Of a stretch of 64,000 nt of DNA, positions 7,465-16,740 are shown one piece after another. The first letter of the stretch is position 1, and every line of letters starts with the position of its first letter. A program made the position numbers and the translations under genes. Origin of the DNA: Cytophagales bacterium WSM2-2 (GTDB lineage Bacteria; Bacteroidota; Bacteroidia; Cytophagales; Cyclobacteriaceae); the NCBI GenBank assembly GCA_015472025.1, contig BNHL01000001.1, positions 248,001-312,000 of the forward strand, written 5' to 3'. A model generated the notes under the pieces. The model made no database searches, was not told the origin of the DNA, and saw nothing but the letters and a program-made list of their open reading frames with translations.

Positions 7465-9117
7465 TCAATTTTCCATCAACTCTTTCGCGTTTTCAATACT
7501 AATTGCCGAAGGTTTTTCACCCCCAATCATTTTTGCAATTTCCGTTACGCGATCTTTGCTTTCCAATTTGCGAATCTGGCTTTCGGTTTTCTTTGCTGAA
7601 TTGTCCTTGAATACAAAGTAATGTGTGTCCCCTTTCGCAGCAATCTGAGGCAGGTGACTGATAGCTATCACTTGATGGCGTTGGGCCATTTCCTTCATCC
7701 GATTACCAAGGCGAATCGCAACTTCTCCAGAAACCCCGGTGTCAATTTCGTCAAGAATGAGTGTCGGTAGTGATTTCTTTTCTGCCATTACATACTTAAT
7801 CGAAAACATCACCCGAGAAAACTCACCACCCGAGGCAACCTGGGCCAACGGCCTCAGGACAATTCCTTTATTGGCACTGAACATGATCTCTACATCATCT
7901 ATTCCTGAAGCTGTTGGTTCCGTAACAGACATCTCCACGGTCATCTGTGCCTCAGGTATTCCCAATTCTTTCAATAGAGAAATCAATTGTTTGCAGAGCG
8001 AAGTAGTGACTTTCGTCCTAGACTTGCTGAGTAAATCCGCTTGTTTCCTCAAATCAGTCTCGGATTGTTTTAATTTTTCTTTCGCTGTCGCCAATGCATC
8101 ATCCAGATTGCTGGTTTTGTCCGCTTTATCCTGAAGAGATGATTGCAGCTCCAGCAATTGGGATATGGAACTCAAGCGATGTTTTTGCTGCAACTGGTAA
8201 ATCAGGCTAAGCCTTGCACCGACTTGTTCTGAACGGGCGGGATCAAACTCCGTTTTTTCGTTGGCGTTCTCTGCCTCACTCAAAATATCATTCAGTTCTA
8301 TCCTGGCGCTTTCAATGCGTTGTAGAAGCTGCTCATATTCTTTCGAAAAACCGGTGAGTGACTGAAACTCAGATTTTACATTACTCAACGTCTGGGCAAC
8401 TGAATATTCAGACTGCCCCAACTGGGCAATGATACTCGTCAATTTTGCTTTTATCTCTTCCGCATGCTCCAGTATAGAAAGTTCCGACTCCAACTTCTCC
8501 TGCTCGCCCTCTTTCAAAGTTGCCTTTGTTAATTCTTCCAATTGGAATTTAACGAAGTCACTCTCTTGCCGAAGCGTAGTAGCTTCATTGAACAGGCTTT
8601 CATATTCTTTCTTCGCCTTCACGAAACTCTTCCAGCGAATCGTGTACTCATTCCTGATTTTTTCATTTCCAGCAAATGAGTCAATCAACTCCAATTGAAA
8701 CTGATGCCGTCCAAGTTCAAGCGTCTCGTGCTGTGAGTGAATATCCATCAACCGGCTGCCAATTCTGCGCATGGTTTCCAAAGTCACCGGAGTGTCATTG
8801 ATAAAAGCCCTGCTCTTGCCTGCCGGGTTTACTTCTCTGCGGATTACGGTTTGTTTCTCGTAGTCGAGGTTCTCCTCTTCAAAGATTTCTCTCAAAGAAT
8901 AAGCGGAAATATCAAAAGTGCCCTCCGTAATGCATTTGTCGTTTTCATCGTACAATGCTTTGATATCTGCGCGGTTACCTAATAACAGACCAATAGCTCC
9001 AAGTATAATCGACTTACCGGCCCCCGTCTCCCCCGTCACCACATTGAGATTTGCCGATGGCTCCAGGTCCAATTGACGGATAAGCGCGTAGTTTTTTATG
9101 GAAAGGTGAGTGAGCAT
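7465..9117 (-). CDS. recN: DNA repair protein RecN
   Basis: A 550-residue SMC-like ATPase that holds double-strand-break ends during recombination. Walker A is GETGAGKSIIL near residue 29. A long coiled coil occupies about residues 150-370. The signature is QVASGGEFSRVMFSIKYV, and Walker B is TLILDEIDTGVSG. Length matches the family. It is the last gene of a run that reads bamD, rpoZ, coaBC, DUF4835, recN, an order I recall as common in this phylum. Confidence 0.95.
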   Translation of the reverse strand: MLTHLSIKNYALIRQLDLEPSANLNVVTGETGAGKSIILGAIGLLLGNRADIKALYDENDKCITEGTFDISAYSLREIFEEENLDYEKQTVIRREVNPAGKSRAFINDTPVTLETMRRIGSRLMDIHSQHETLELGRHQFQLELIDSFAGNEKIRNEYTIRWKSFVKAKKEYESLFNEATTLRQESDFVKFQLEELTKATLKEGEQEKLESELSILEHAEEIKAKLTSIIAQLGQSEYSVAQTLSNVKSEFQSLTGFSKEYEQLLQRIESARIELNDILSEAENANEKTEFDPARSEQVGARLSLIYQLQQKHRLSSISQLLELQSSLQDKADKTSNLDDALATAKEKLKQSETDLRKQADLLSKSRTKVTTSLCKQLISLLKELGIPEAQMTVEMSVTEPTASGIDDVEIMFSANKGIVLRPLAQVASGGEFSRVMFSIKYVMAEKKSLPTLILDEIDTGVSGEVAIRLGNRMKEMAQRHQVIAISHLPQIAAKGDTHYFVFKDNSAKKTESQIRKLESKDRVTEIAKMIGGEKPSAISIENAKELMEN

Positions 9118-9184
9118 GAATCAAAGGCAAATTAATAGAGTCGGGGGAGAACCGGAAATGAAAGCGGGCCTAAAAAATTTTGCC

Positions 9185-10078
9185 TTAGTTGTCGGAGATG
9201 ATCTTTTGATAAACGGTGCGCTTGGGATCGACCGAGGTTAGCAGATCATAGGCTTCACGTTTGATGTTAAGCGATGCTTCGGAGAAAACATTGGCCAATT
9301 CATTGAATTTGGCATCAAAAAAAGAAGATACTAACACCGAGGTCGGATAAACCCCGTAGACTTTCTTAATCGACTTGATCACGTCCAGGATTTGCTCCTG
9401 ACTTTGTCCCGGATCTTTCTGGTAATTGTCGAGGGCCAGGCGATGATATTTGTATGATCCTTTGCGAATGTCCGCTTGCTGTGGGTTGTTCATGCTCTCC
9501 AGCAATGCGTACCTGCTGCGATTATTCCCCAACGCATCCCAACCCGGGCTATTACTACCCTGGGCATTGTTCACTACCAGCAACATCTTTTGGACGTATG
9601 GGTTGCCGCCCATTTCGCTGAAAGAATCATAGTCTACCGCTAGAATCGCGTAAGCATAAAAAGCCAGTAATGAGGTGAGGTTGTTGATATAAGCGTTGTC
9701 GTTATAATCCATCGGCTGCGACTCGATGTAGGAGAATTCAAATTCACGATCGGCAAAGTTCAGCAGAACGGTTTCGTAGTTAGTATTAAAAATCGGGCGG
9801 GCCGCGGTGATTTGTGCGTTAGCTGCAAAGTTTCCGATTGATGGCATACGGCCGATGTTCAGAAAAATAGTGCAATTGATTTTTTCGTGATTCTTATATG
9901 TATCGTTTGTCCATTTGCGGGAATTGAGGAAACCAGCAAACGCACGTTCCATATCTTTAAAAACCGACCGGTCAGAAGTCTGAATCTGGTCTGCGTTAAT
10001 AGTAACCTTGCAATTAAGCTCCTGGGCGAAACTCCAATTCGCGGCTACAGACAAAACAAAGGCTAGTACTTTACGCAT
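9185..10078 (-). CDS. DUF4835 periplasmic protein
   Basis: This 297-residue protein starts MRKVLAFVLSVAANWSFAQELNCKV, a signal peptide followed by the DUF4835 opening. The PYVQKMLLVVNNAQGSNSPGWDAL block is typical. The family is confined to Bacteroidota and, from memory, has been linked to type IX secretion (sometimes called PorD); I cannot confirm that here. The start is ATG 10078, giving an 8-base overlap with the 3' end of coaBC and suggesting coupled translation. The longer reading frame from 10099 would bury the signal peptide. Confidence 0.75.
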   Translation of the reverse strand: MRKVLAFVLSVAANWSFAQELNCKVTINADQIQTSDRSVFKDMERAFAGFLNSRKWTNDTYKNHEKINCTIFLNIGRMPSIGNFAANAQITAARPIFNTNYETVLLNFADREFEFSYIESQPMDYNDNAYINNLTSLLAFYAYAILAVDYDSFSEMGGNPYVQKMLLVVNNAQGSNSPGWDALGNNRSRYALLESMNNPQQADIRKGSYKYHRLALDNYQKDPGQSQEQILDVIKSIKKVYGVYPTSVLVSSFFDAKFNELANVFSEASLNIKREAYDLLTSVDPKRTVYQKIISDN

Positions 10079-11273
10079 GGCTATTCTCGATAATAGCATT
10101 AACGATATCGCGCGCGACTTCTTTTTTAGATTTCAAAGAAAATTTTTGAGCCTCATTCTTCCGGTTGATCAGCGTAATTTTGTTGGTGTCATGACCAAAC
10201 CCTGCGCCATTGTCGTTGAGTGAGTTCAACACAATAAGGTCAAAGTTCTTGGAAGCGATTTTCTTCTCTGCGTTAGCCGTTTCATTCTCCGTTTCCAGAG
10301 CAAAACCAACCGTAAACTGAGTCGGTTTTTTCAGTTTGCCAAGTTCTGCAGCAATATCATTGGTCTTTACTAATTCCACAGTGAGGCCAGCATCTCCTTT
10401 TTTAATTTTCTGATCTGCTCGTGATACCGGTTTAAAGTCAGCCACGGCTGCGGATAGAACGGTAATGTCTGTTGAAGGGAATAAGAGTGCGCAGGCTTTG
10501 TACATTTCTTCGGCAGAAGTCACCCGCATCAACTTGACCGCTGGATTGTTCAATGTAAGATGAGTGGGGCCTGAAACCAAGTTAACTTCGGCTCCCTGGC
10601 TTGCGAGTTCTTCAGCTATCGCAAATCCCATTTTTCCCGAAGAATTATTGCCTATAAAGCGCACCGGGTCGATTGCTTCATGAGTAGGCCCTGCTGTAAC
10701 TAGCGCCTTTTTGCCCTTCAATTTTTGGTTGGCTCCAAAGAATTGTTCGAGGTATGCTACAATCTCCTCCGGTTCTGCCATCCGGCCATCTCCCACCAGT
10801 CCGCTAGCCAATTCTCCATAACCGGGTTTGATCAACTCGTTTCCAAAGCTCGTCAGTTTCTGAATATTGGATTGCGTGGAAGGATGCTGTAGCATGTCCA
10901 GGTCCATGGCTGGCGCAAAGAACGCTTTGCAACGTGCACTGAGATAGACAGCTTGAAGTAAATTGTCGCAAAGGCCGTTAGCCATCTTCGCCAACGTATT
11001 CGCTGAGGCAGGCGCAATCACCACAGCATCAGCCCACAGACCTAATTCAACGTGATTGTTCCATTCCTCAGTCTCGTTTTTTGAAAACGAGGTGAGCACC
11101 GGATTTTTAGAAAGCGTGGCGAGGGTAAGCGGAGTAATAAATTCGGTCGCTGCCGAAGTCATAACTATTTTGACTTCTGCACCGGCTTTCACCAGCAAAC
11201 GTGTGAGCAAGGCGGCTTTGTACGCAGCGATACTGCCCGTAACTCCAAGAAGTATCCGTTTGCCGGATAGCAT
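10071..11273 (-). CDS. coaBC: Bifunctional phosphopantothenoylcysteine decarboxylase / phosphopantothenate-cysteine ligase
   Basis: This 400-residue enzyme carries out two steps of coenzyme A synthesis. The N-terminal flavoprotein (CoaC) domain has GVTGSIAAYKAALL, the catalytic histidine H74 in NHVELG, and PASANTLAKMANGL. The C-terminal CoaB domain starts near residue 183 with ALVTAGPTHEAIDPVRFIGN, followed by SSGKMG and KIKK. The flexible-lid motif of E. coli Dfp (ACGxxGxGRM) contains an active-site cysteine; here it reads LASGLVGDGRM with Ser157 instead. I believe this is common in Bacteroidota. Translation is probably coupled to the DUF4835 gene downstream. Confidence 0.93.
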   Translation of the reverse strand: MLSGKRILLGVTGSIAAYKAALLTRLLVKAGAEVKIVMTSAATEFITPLTLATLSKNPVLTSFSKNETEEWNNHVELGLWADAVVIAPASANTLAKMANGLCDNLLQAVYLSARCKAFFAPAMDLDMLQHPSTQSNIQKLTSFGNELIKPGYGELASGLVGDGRMAEPEEIVAYLEQFFGANQKLKGKKALVTAGPTHEAIDPVRFIGNNSSGKMGFAIAEELASQGAEVNLVSGPTHLTLNNPAVKLMRVTSAEEMYKACALLFPSTDITVLSAAVADFKPVSRADQKIKKGDAGLTVELVKTNDIAAELGKLKKPTQFTVGFALETENETANAEKKIASKNFDLIVLNSLNDNGAGFGHDTNKITLINRKNEAQKFSLKSKKEVARDIVNAIIENSHA

Positions 11274-11278
11274 AAGAG

Positions 11279-11605
11279 TTAGACTTTTCCTTCTTCGGTA
11301 GGCGCAACTTCACGCATGCGGTAGTTCAACTTGCCTTCGAGGAATTCCTCTGTAGCAGTAGTTGTAGGTTTGGGCATGCGCTCATAGAACCTTGAGATCT
11401 CAATTTGCTCGCGGTTTTCGAAAACCTCCTCAAGGTTATCAACGGTAGTGGCGAACTCTGCTAATTTATTGTTGAGCTCTTCCTTCAGGTTCACGGCAAT
11501 TTGCCTTGCCCTTTTAGAAATTACTACCACTGATTTATAGATGTTGCCCGTAGGAGATGAAATCTTTTCTACATCGCGGGTAATGATTGACGGTTGCGTA
11601 GCCAT
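11279..11605 (-). CDS. rpoZ: RNA polymerase omega subunit, Bacteroidota type
   Basis: A 108-residue RpoZ/Rpb6-like protein. The conserved helix-turn region ITRDVEKISSPTGNIYKSVVVISKRARQIA is at the N-terminus, and the C-terminal KLNYRMRE is typical of the Bacteroidota form. Omega helps fold and assemble the beta-prime subunit. It lies 4 bases from the bamD gene upstream and 5 from coaBC downstream, consistent with one operon. Confidence 0.88.
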   Translation of the reverse strand: MATQPSIITRDVEKISSPTGNIYKSVVVISKRARQIAVNLKEELNNKLAEFATTVDNLEEVFENREQIEISRFYERMPKPTTTATEEFLEGKLNYRMREVAPTEEGKV

Positions 11606-11609
11606 TGTA

Positions 11610-12431
11610 TTAACTGTTTTTGTTTTTGCTTTTTATTAAGTTGACCTGGTTGAGACTCGTGGTGTACATCTGTTCAGCATCCTTCAGGTAAACACTTGAG
11701 GGATACCCATCCACCAGTTCTCTGTAAAATTCAATCGTTGAGTAATAGCGCTCCAGTTGTTTGGAGGGAATACTTTGCGAGGCAAGTCTATATTGGGCCT
11801 GCACCTTCAAAAAGGTAATCTCTTCCAGGTATTTTGAATCAGGGAAGGTCTTTTTAAAATTATTGAAAGCCACGACTGCCGCCTGAAAGTATTTCAATCG
11901 AAGGTACTGACAAGCATTGTCATATTCTTTTTTCTCCAATTTTTGCTGGCATTTCGCCACCACTTCAGAGGCTTTATCAGTGAACTGGCTACCGGGAAAT
12001 TGATTGAGGAAGGTTTGCATTGCTCCCATCGCTTCAATACTGCTGCGCTGATCTAACTGTTCATCAGGAGAGGCGACATAGAGCGAATAAGCATACATGA
12101 AGAATGCTTCTTCTGCCAACTGGCTTCTTCCGTATCGTTCGTAGAAGTTTTTGAACTGGTTGGAGGCCAGCAGGTAGGTCTTCTGATAGTATTGGCAATA
12201 GGCCAGGTAAAATTCCACCTTCTCGCCTTCCGGCACACCGATCACGATGGGCATGATCTGTTCAAACAAAATGGCAGAATGGTAGTAGTCTTTTTTGGCG
12301 TAGTAATTCAGTGCAGCTTCGTATTTCAAACGCCAGTCTTCGCTGCGTTCAAGCCTGCGAAACTTGCTGCATGATACTCCTGCCACAAGGAGAATGACCA
12401 ATAAAAAAGCTGTTGATTTCAATTTCTTCAC
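11610..12431 (-). CDS. bamD: Outer-membrane assembly lipoprotein BamD
   Basis: A 273-residue TPR lipoprotein. The lipobox VSCS places the lipidated cysteine at C21. YEAALNYYAKKDYYHSAILFEQIMP and LASNQFKNFYERYGRSQLAEEAFFMYA are the usual BamD repeats. As a BAM-complex component it helps insert beta-barrel proteins into the outer membrane from the periplasmic side. The start codon is GTG. It is the first gene of the run that continues through rpoZ, coaBC and DUF4835 toward recN. Confidence 0.88.
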   Translation of the reverse strand: MKKLKSTAFLLVILLVAGVSCSKFRRLERSEDWRLKYEAALNYYAKKDYYHSAILFEQIMPIVIGVPEGEKVEFYLAYCQYYQKTYLLASNQFKNFYERYGRSQLAEEAFFMYAYSLYVASPDEQLDQRSSIEAMGAMQTFLNQFPGSQFTDKASEVVAKCQQKLEKKEYDNACQYLRLKYFQAAVVAFNNFKKTFPDSKYLEEITFLKVQAQYRLASQSIPSKQLERYYSTIEFYRELVDGYPSSVYLKDAEQMYTTSLNQVNLIKSKNKNS

Positions 12432-12539
12432 AAAATCTATCCAAATGAGCTAAAAGCCTGAATTACGCCTGATTTAAGCCTGCAAATATACATCTGTTAA
12501 AGGAATTAACAAGGAGATGGAAAAAGCCTCGAAAAAGGT

Positions 12540-13235
12540 CTATTTTCTTACTATAATTTTACGGGTAAGCACCCCGCTATTGTTCAGGTAGACGGTGTAA
12601 AAGTAGACTCCGGGAGCAAAGTCATCCACCAGCATTTTGACCCGTGTATCGTTCGAGGGCAACTCATATTCGGCCATTGCCCTTCCTAAAATGTTATGAA
12701 CCACAATCTTCGCCTTCAGGGCTTCATTATGAATTTTGTAGTCGATGCTTGCCTGATCCTGAACCGGGTTGGGGTAAACGTCATTGATGGTGATATCGCG
12801 GGTCTGGTAAACCGACCGGGGTGAATGCTCTTCTACAGACAAAAGGACATTGTGTTCGATTTGCTCGGCCGGAAATCCTTTCGGAAAAACCTCAAACTTG
12901 AAATTATTAGTCGCTTGCAGCATACCGCTTTCCACAGTGTAGTACAGATTGATTACTTCACCCGGTTCAACTTTCTTTGAAAATTCATTAACAGTCGACT
13001 CCAGACATTTGCTGTCAAGGCAAAAATAGCCCTTCTGATTTTCCAAAAGGTCGCTTTTCGTCTTTCTGACGATATAAAACTGGGCTTTGTCTGTGTTGTT
13101 TTTGATCTTAAGAGGAATCCTTACCAGTTGATTAAACCCGGCGGAGTAGGCGTCTTGCCGTTCTACAAGTTCAAAGTTCTGTGCCTGGCCTGCAGCGCAA
13201 CAAAAGAACCCAACCAGTAAGAGCAACCGATTCAT
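12540..13235 (-). CDS. Type IX secretion cargo protein with C-terminal sorting domain
   Basis: A 231-residue protein with a signal peptide ending at about residue 18 (AAGQAQ), a beta-rich middle, and a type A T9SS sorting domain from about residue 153. The sorting domain shows YPNPVQDQASIDYKI, then NILGRAMAEYELP, FAPGVYFYTVYLN, and a final RKIIVRK. The sorting domain sends a protein across the outer membrane by the type IX system found only in Bacteroidota. The role of the middle region is unknown. It has two cysteines near residues 72 and 78 that may form a disulfide. Confidence 0.82.
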   Translation of the reverse strand: MNRLLLLVGFFCCAAGQAQNFELVERQDAYSAGFNQLVRIPLKIKNNTDKAQFYIVRKTKSDLLENQKGYFCLDSKCLESTVNEFSKKVEPGEVINLYYTVESGMLQATNNFKFEVFPKGFPAEQIEHNVLLSVEEHSPRSVYQTRDITINDVYPNPVQDQASIDYKIHNEALKAKIVVHNILGRAMAEYELPSNDTRVKMLVDDFAPGVYFYTVYLNNSGVLTRKIIVRK

Positions 13236-13339
13236 TTTTAGGCAGATTAACGCAAGGGAAATATACCAGAAAAAATGGGCCTGACAAATTTTTTTAATGA
13301 AAAAACGGTGAGAGAAGTAATAATTGAAGCAGTCGATCG

Positions 13340-14896
13340 TTAGTTGGGCCTTTCCTTAATTGGCTTTGGTTTTTTTACGACATCTTCACGCTTGGGCCTC
13401 AGATTAGCTTTCCAGTTGAAGCCCTTTAGTTTTCTGTCAGCTTCTTTGATCTCATGAGGAGGAAAGAATGATGCATCCGGTTTTACATAGAAGTTGATGC
13501 TGTTCACTTTCCCTTCTTTAAAATTAATCCGGATGTTACTGCAAATGATTTTGTTCATCCCGGCCAGGAAAGTGATTTTCACCCGGAGACTGTCTTTTTT
13601 AAGCTCCTTTTTCTCTAACGCATGGTAAATACTTTCGCCATTCCCTTCCACGATCACATGATCAATGTTTTTGTCGGTAAAATAAGTAGTCATCCTCCGG
13701 CCTTTGATCTGGTTAAAATTCAGCAGAGAATCCTGTGACACCACGAATGAATTATTGATCATGTAAATCCGGTTGATCTTCTTGTTCTTTAACAACATTC
13801 GAATGGAATCAGCTGTCATTTGGTTTTCGTTAGCCCACAATACCGGATCGCGATAGAAATACAGGATCGAATCGGACGACACATAAGCCAGGGAATCTGC
13901 CACACCCTGCATATCGCTTTTGAAAATCTTTACATGATAGTATGCCAGCAGTCGCTTCTTTTTGGGATCCGCGTGCTCAATGGACACCAGCGTATCGGCA
14001 GTTAAGAATAGCGTGTCGCCATCATCCCCGGCCTTGGCTACGTAGGCATTTGTCCACACTTTCGAAATGCCATTCTTCTTATCGTAGTAACCATCGTCTC
14101 CATGGACAGTCAAGTTTTCTGCCTTGGAGGTCATGGTCACGTGACCATTCACTTTATAATATTTCTTAACATCATCAAGACCATAGTGGTCCGCTTTGAT
14201 CCTGTACGAAGGCGTCTCCATGGTACCAGTAGCAAGCACCGAAGTCTTGTTCTTTGTATCATAAACACCCGTTTCGTACACAGCTGTTTTGCCTTCCTTG
14301 TCTTTCAGCTGCGTGAATGCGCGGAAGTACACGACTTTGGTTTTGGAATTATACTGAAGCGTGTCCGAATTCATGGTGTAGTCTTTGTTCACGCCAACCA
14401 CGTCCTTCTTGAAAGAGGCCATGTTTGTCTTCACGTCATAATAGCCTTTGCTGCTATTGAGCGTATTCGCTGTATCCACGAGCTTTCCTCCGTTGAAATA
14501 CTTGGCTACATTTTTCGCCCGGTCGTAATCAAGAAAATCGGTGAACAATTTTGCCGTCCCTGTTTTTTCAAAAACCACCTGTTGGCGAAGGCGAGCGAGC
14601 TTCTTGTTTCCGTCATAATCCAGCCGCAGAGAAGTAATGTCAACGGAATCATCGGTGATATGCACGTGACCAAAAGACTCGATTCGGTTCTCCGACCTGA
14701 AAAAATAAGCTGAATCACAATCGATGGTCGTGGTATTTTGTTTGAACTTAACATGACCACGAGCGATGTCGACCCGGATACCGTCTTTCTTAGTAAATCC
14801 AGTGGTACTGTCGGCATGAATAAAGTCGATTTTTTTCTGCGCTAACGAAGGCAGTGCGACCAGAAATAAACCAACAAATACTGCAATTCTCGACAT
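13340..14896 (-). CDS. OstA-like (LptA/LptD N-terminal type) envelope protein
   Basis: A 518-residue periplasmic protein. It has a signal peptide (MSRIAVFVGLFLVALPSLAQ) and repeated beta-jellyroll segments of the OstA-like kind: FKQNTTTIDCDSAYFFRSENRIESFGHV, then VNGHVTMTSKAENLTVHGDDGYYD, and TADSIRMLLKNKKINRIYMI. In this phylum such proteins take the place of LptA, the lipopolysaccharide bridge across the periplasm, or accompany LptD. Start is ATG 14896; the TTG two codons before is less likely. The very basic end (KPKREDVVKKPKPIKER) is a low-complexity tail. Confidence 0.75.
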   Translation of the reverse strand: MSRIAVFVGLFLVALPSLAQKKIDFIHADSTTGFTKKDGIRVDIARGHVKFKQNTTTIDCDSAYFFRSENRIESFGHVHITDDSVDITSLRLDYDGNKKLARLRQQVVFEKTGTAKLFTDFLDYDRAKNVAKYFNGGKLVDTANTLNSSKGYYDVKTNMASFKKDVVGVNKDYTMNSDTLQYNSKTKVVYFRAFTQLKDKEGKTAVYETGVYDTKNKTSVLATGTMETPSYRIKADHYGLDDVKKYYKVNGHVTMTSKAENLTVHGDDGYYDKKNGISKVWTNAYVAKAGDDGDTLFLTADTLVSIEHADPKKKRLLAYYHVKIFKSDMQGVADSLAYVSSDSILYFYRDPVLWANENQMTADSIRMLLKNKKINRIYMINNSFVVSQDSLLNFNQIKGRRMTTYFTDKNIDHVIVEGNGESIYHALEKKELKKDSLRVKITFLAGMNKIICSNIRINFKEGKVNSINFYVKPDASFFPPHEIKEADRKLKGFNWKANLRPKREDVVKKPKPIKERPN

Positions 14897-14941
14897 ACTC
14901 AATTTTAGATGCTCTGGTGGTTAGGCAAGCGTCATGCCAAA

Positions 14942-16159
14942 CTAGAACGTAACATTGAGCGAGATCACTTCATTATTCCTTTTCACCTTAACAGGAACTG
15001 TTTGGCCTTTTTGAAATTTACCCAGTGCATCCATGTAGGCCTGGATATCTTTGATCTGCAAGTCTCCGATTTGTACAATCACATCACCGGTCAGTATCCC
15101 GGCCTTTTGTGCGGGCTTGCCATCGGTAACCCCATCCACTTTTAGCCCGGCATCACTGGAAGTATAGCTCGGCATCACGCCCATCGTTACTTTGAATGAG
15201 CGTGCTGAACCCATGGATTTATTTTTCGTTGTAAGAAAATTCAGTTTAGGAGAAGCATCAAGGTCTTCCACCAATTTGATGATCAATTCCAGCACTTGCT
15301 TCTCACCTTCAAAGTTGATTTTTTCCCAATCGTCAGATGGCTTGTGGTAATCACTGTGCGAACCTGTAAAGAAATGAAGCACCGGAATATTTTTCAAATA
15401 AAATGAAGTATGATCCGAAGGCCCCACCCCGGCAGAGTCCGTTTTGATTTTGAGGTTATCAGAAGAGAGTTTCTTCAATTCATTTTCCCATATGCCGCTC
15501 GTTCCGGTACCACTTACAGCCAATGATTTTGAAACCGGATCCAGCCGCCCAACCATATCCAGGTTAATCATATAGTTGACTTTTGTCAGGTCGATGGTAG
15601 GGTGCTCCGTGAAATATTTAGATCCAAATAGCCCGAGCTCTTCACCGCTGAAAGTCATGAATAGGAAATTGTATTTTTCTTTCTTTTTGTTTTTGGCAAA
15701 ATAGCGAGCCAGTTCAATCACCCCGGCTACCCCCGAAGCGTTGTCGTCTGCACCGTTATGAATTTTTCCCTGAGGATTGGCATCAAGTGAACTACCATTC
15801 TCTCCCATTCCAAGGTGGTCGTGGTGGGCACCAATAATGACTGTCTCCGTAGCACCATTGTCAACGAAACCGATGATATTGTTCGCTGTGCCTTCTGTTC
15901 CTGTACCATGCACTCCTCCCTTGAAAGGAAAAGATTGCTGAAAGTTTTTGGCCTCACCCATCGGTTGCAGGTCCAGTTTTTTGAATTGCCCTTCGATGTA
16001 TGCCACAGCCATTCGCTCCCCCTCACTACCCACGCCTCTGCCTTTCAGCGAGTCGGACGACAAAATCTTAATATGTTGTTTGATTTTGACTGCGTCAACC
16101 TGGGCCAAGGATTGAAGGGAGATCAATGCCAGTCCTAAACAGAGGAATCTTAATTTCAT
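14942..16159 (-). CDS. Secreted M28 family zinc aminopeptidase with PDZ domain
   Basis: A 405-residue protein with a signal peptide (MKLRFLCLGLALISLQSLAQ). The M28 catalytic domain spans about residues 25-300, with metal-ligand motifs HHDHLG, GADDNASG, SGEELGLFGS, LDMVGRLD and FTGSHSDYHKPSDDWEK. A PDZ domain follows at about residues 320-405 (VDGVTDGKPAQKAGILTGDVIVQIGD). It removes N-terminal amino acids from peptides in the periplasm or outside. The PDZ addition is common in Bacteroidota M28 enzymes. Confidence 0.88.
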   Translation of the reverse strand: MKLRFLCLGLALISLQSLAQVDAVKIKQHIKILSSDSLKGRGVGSEGERMAVAYIEGQFKKLDLQPMGEAKNFQQSFPFKGGVHGTGTEGTANNIIGFVDNGATETVIIGAHHDHLGMGENGSSLDANPQGKIHNGADDNASGVAGVIELARYFAKNKKKEKYNFLFMTFSGEELGLFGSKYFTEHPTIDLTKVNYMINLDMVGRLDPVSKSLAVSGTGTSGIWENELKKLSSDNLKIKTDSAGVGPSDHTSFYLKNIPVLHFFTGSHSDYHKPSDDWEKINFEGEKQVLELIIKLVEDLDASPKLNFLTTKNKSMGSARSFKVTMGVMPSYTSSDAGLKVDGVTDGKPAQKAGILTGDVIVQIGDLQIKDIQAYMDALGKFQKGQTVPVKVKRNNEVISLNVTF

Positions 16160-16188
16160 AAAGAGATTTTTTTGTAAAAATAAGGATA

Positions 16189-16737
16189 CTATCGGGAAGC
16201 ACGCTTTTTAAAAATCACAAAGCGATAAAATGTAAAACCAACGATTGTTGCACAGCAAAGAAGAACAAATAGCTTTTCCGCATCAAACCAATCGATTGGG
16301 CGATCTTCGAGTTTAGGGTCAGTCCAAATACTATGAATAATCAGTGGTACGGCTGCGAAATAAGAGATGTAGTGAAGGGTTCGCCACAGTGGTAAACGAA
16401 TTTTTGCTTTGAAATAAGAACTGACTACCACGATTGTGATTAAATACAAGGCTAACGCACCAAGGGTGTTTGCATAAGGCTGATGGGTTGTCCAGAGCGG
16501 AAGGATCAGGTCACCCCAGGTAAAACCCGACTTGGGGTCTAAAGGAATGAGGACAATATGAACCAGAATTGAAATCGCTGCCGAGTAGCCTGTGAATTTA
16601 TGCAATGAAAGAAAAGTGAGTCCAACGGGAAGTTTCACTTTTGAATTGCTCCAGATAAAAAATCCGACAATAAAATTGGAGGCCAGACAAGCGATGGCGA
16701 TCAAACCGATAATTCCCGATAGTTCAATAGTCTCCAT
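16189..16737 (-). CDS. Ferric-reductase-like heme membrane protein
   Basis: A 182-residue protein with about six membrane helices. Four histidines fall in two pairs on two helices: H46 and H60, then H122 and H135. Such spacing binds two b-hemes in the ferric reductase-like (PF01794) fold shared by YedZ/MsrQ and NADPH oxidases. No FAD or NADPH domain is attached and no msrP lies next to it, so the electron donor and acceptor are unknown. It ends 3 bases before the asnS stop on the same strand and could be co-transcribed with it. Confidence 0.65.
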   Translation of the reverse strand: METIELSGIIGLIAIACLASNFIVGFFIWSNSKVKLPVGLTFLSLHKFTGYSAAISILVHIVLIPLDPKSGFTWGDLILPLWTTHQPYANTLGALALYLITIVVVSSYFKAKIRLPLWRTLHYISYFAAVPLIIHSIWTDPKLEDRPIDWFDAEKLFVLLCCATIVGFTFYRFVIFKKRASR

Positions 16738-16740
16738 TCA

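Noticed and set aside
14102..14713. 203-residue plus-strand open frame opposite the OstA-like gene
   Set aside because: The opposite strand carries the conserved repeats; composition (many His, Cys and Ile) is that of an antisense shadow.
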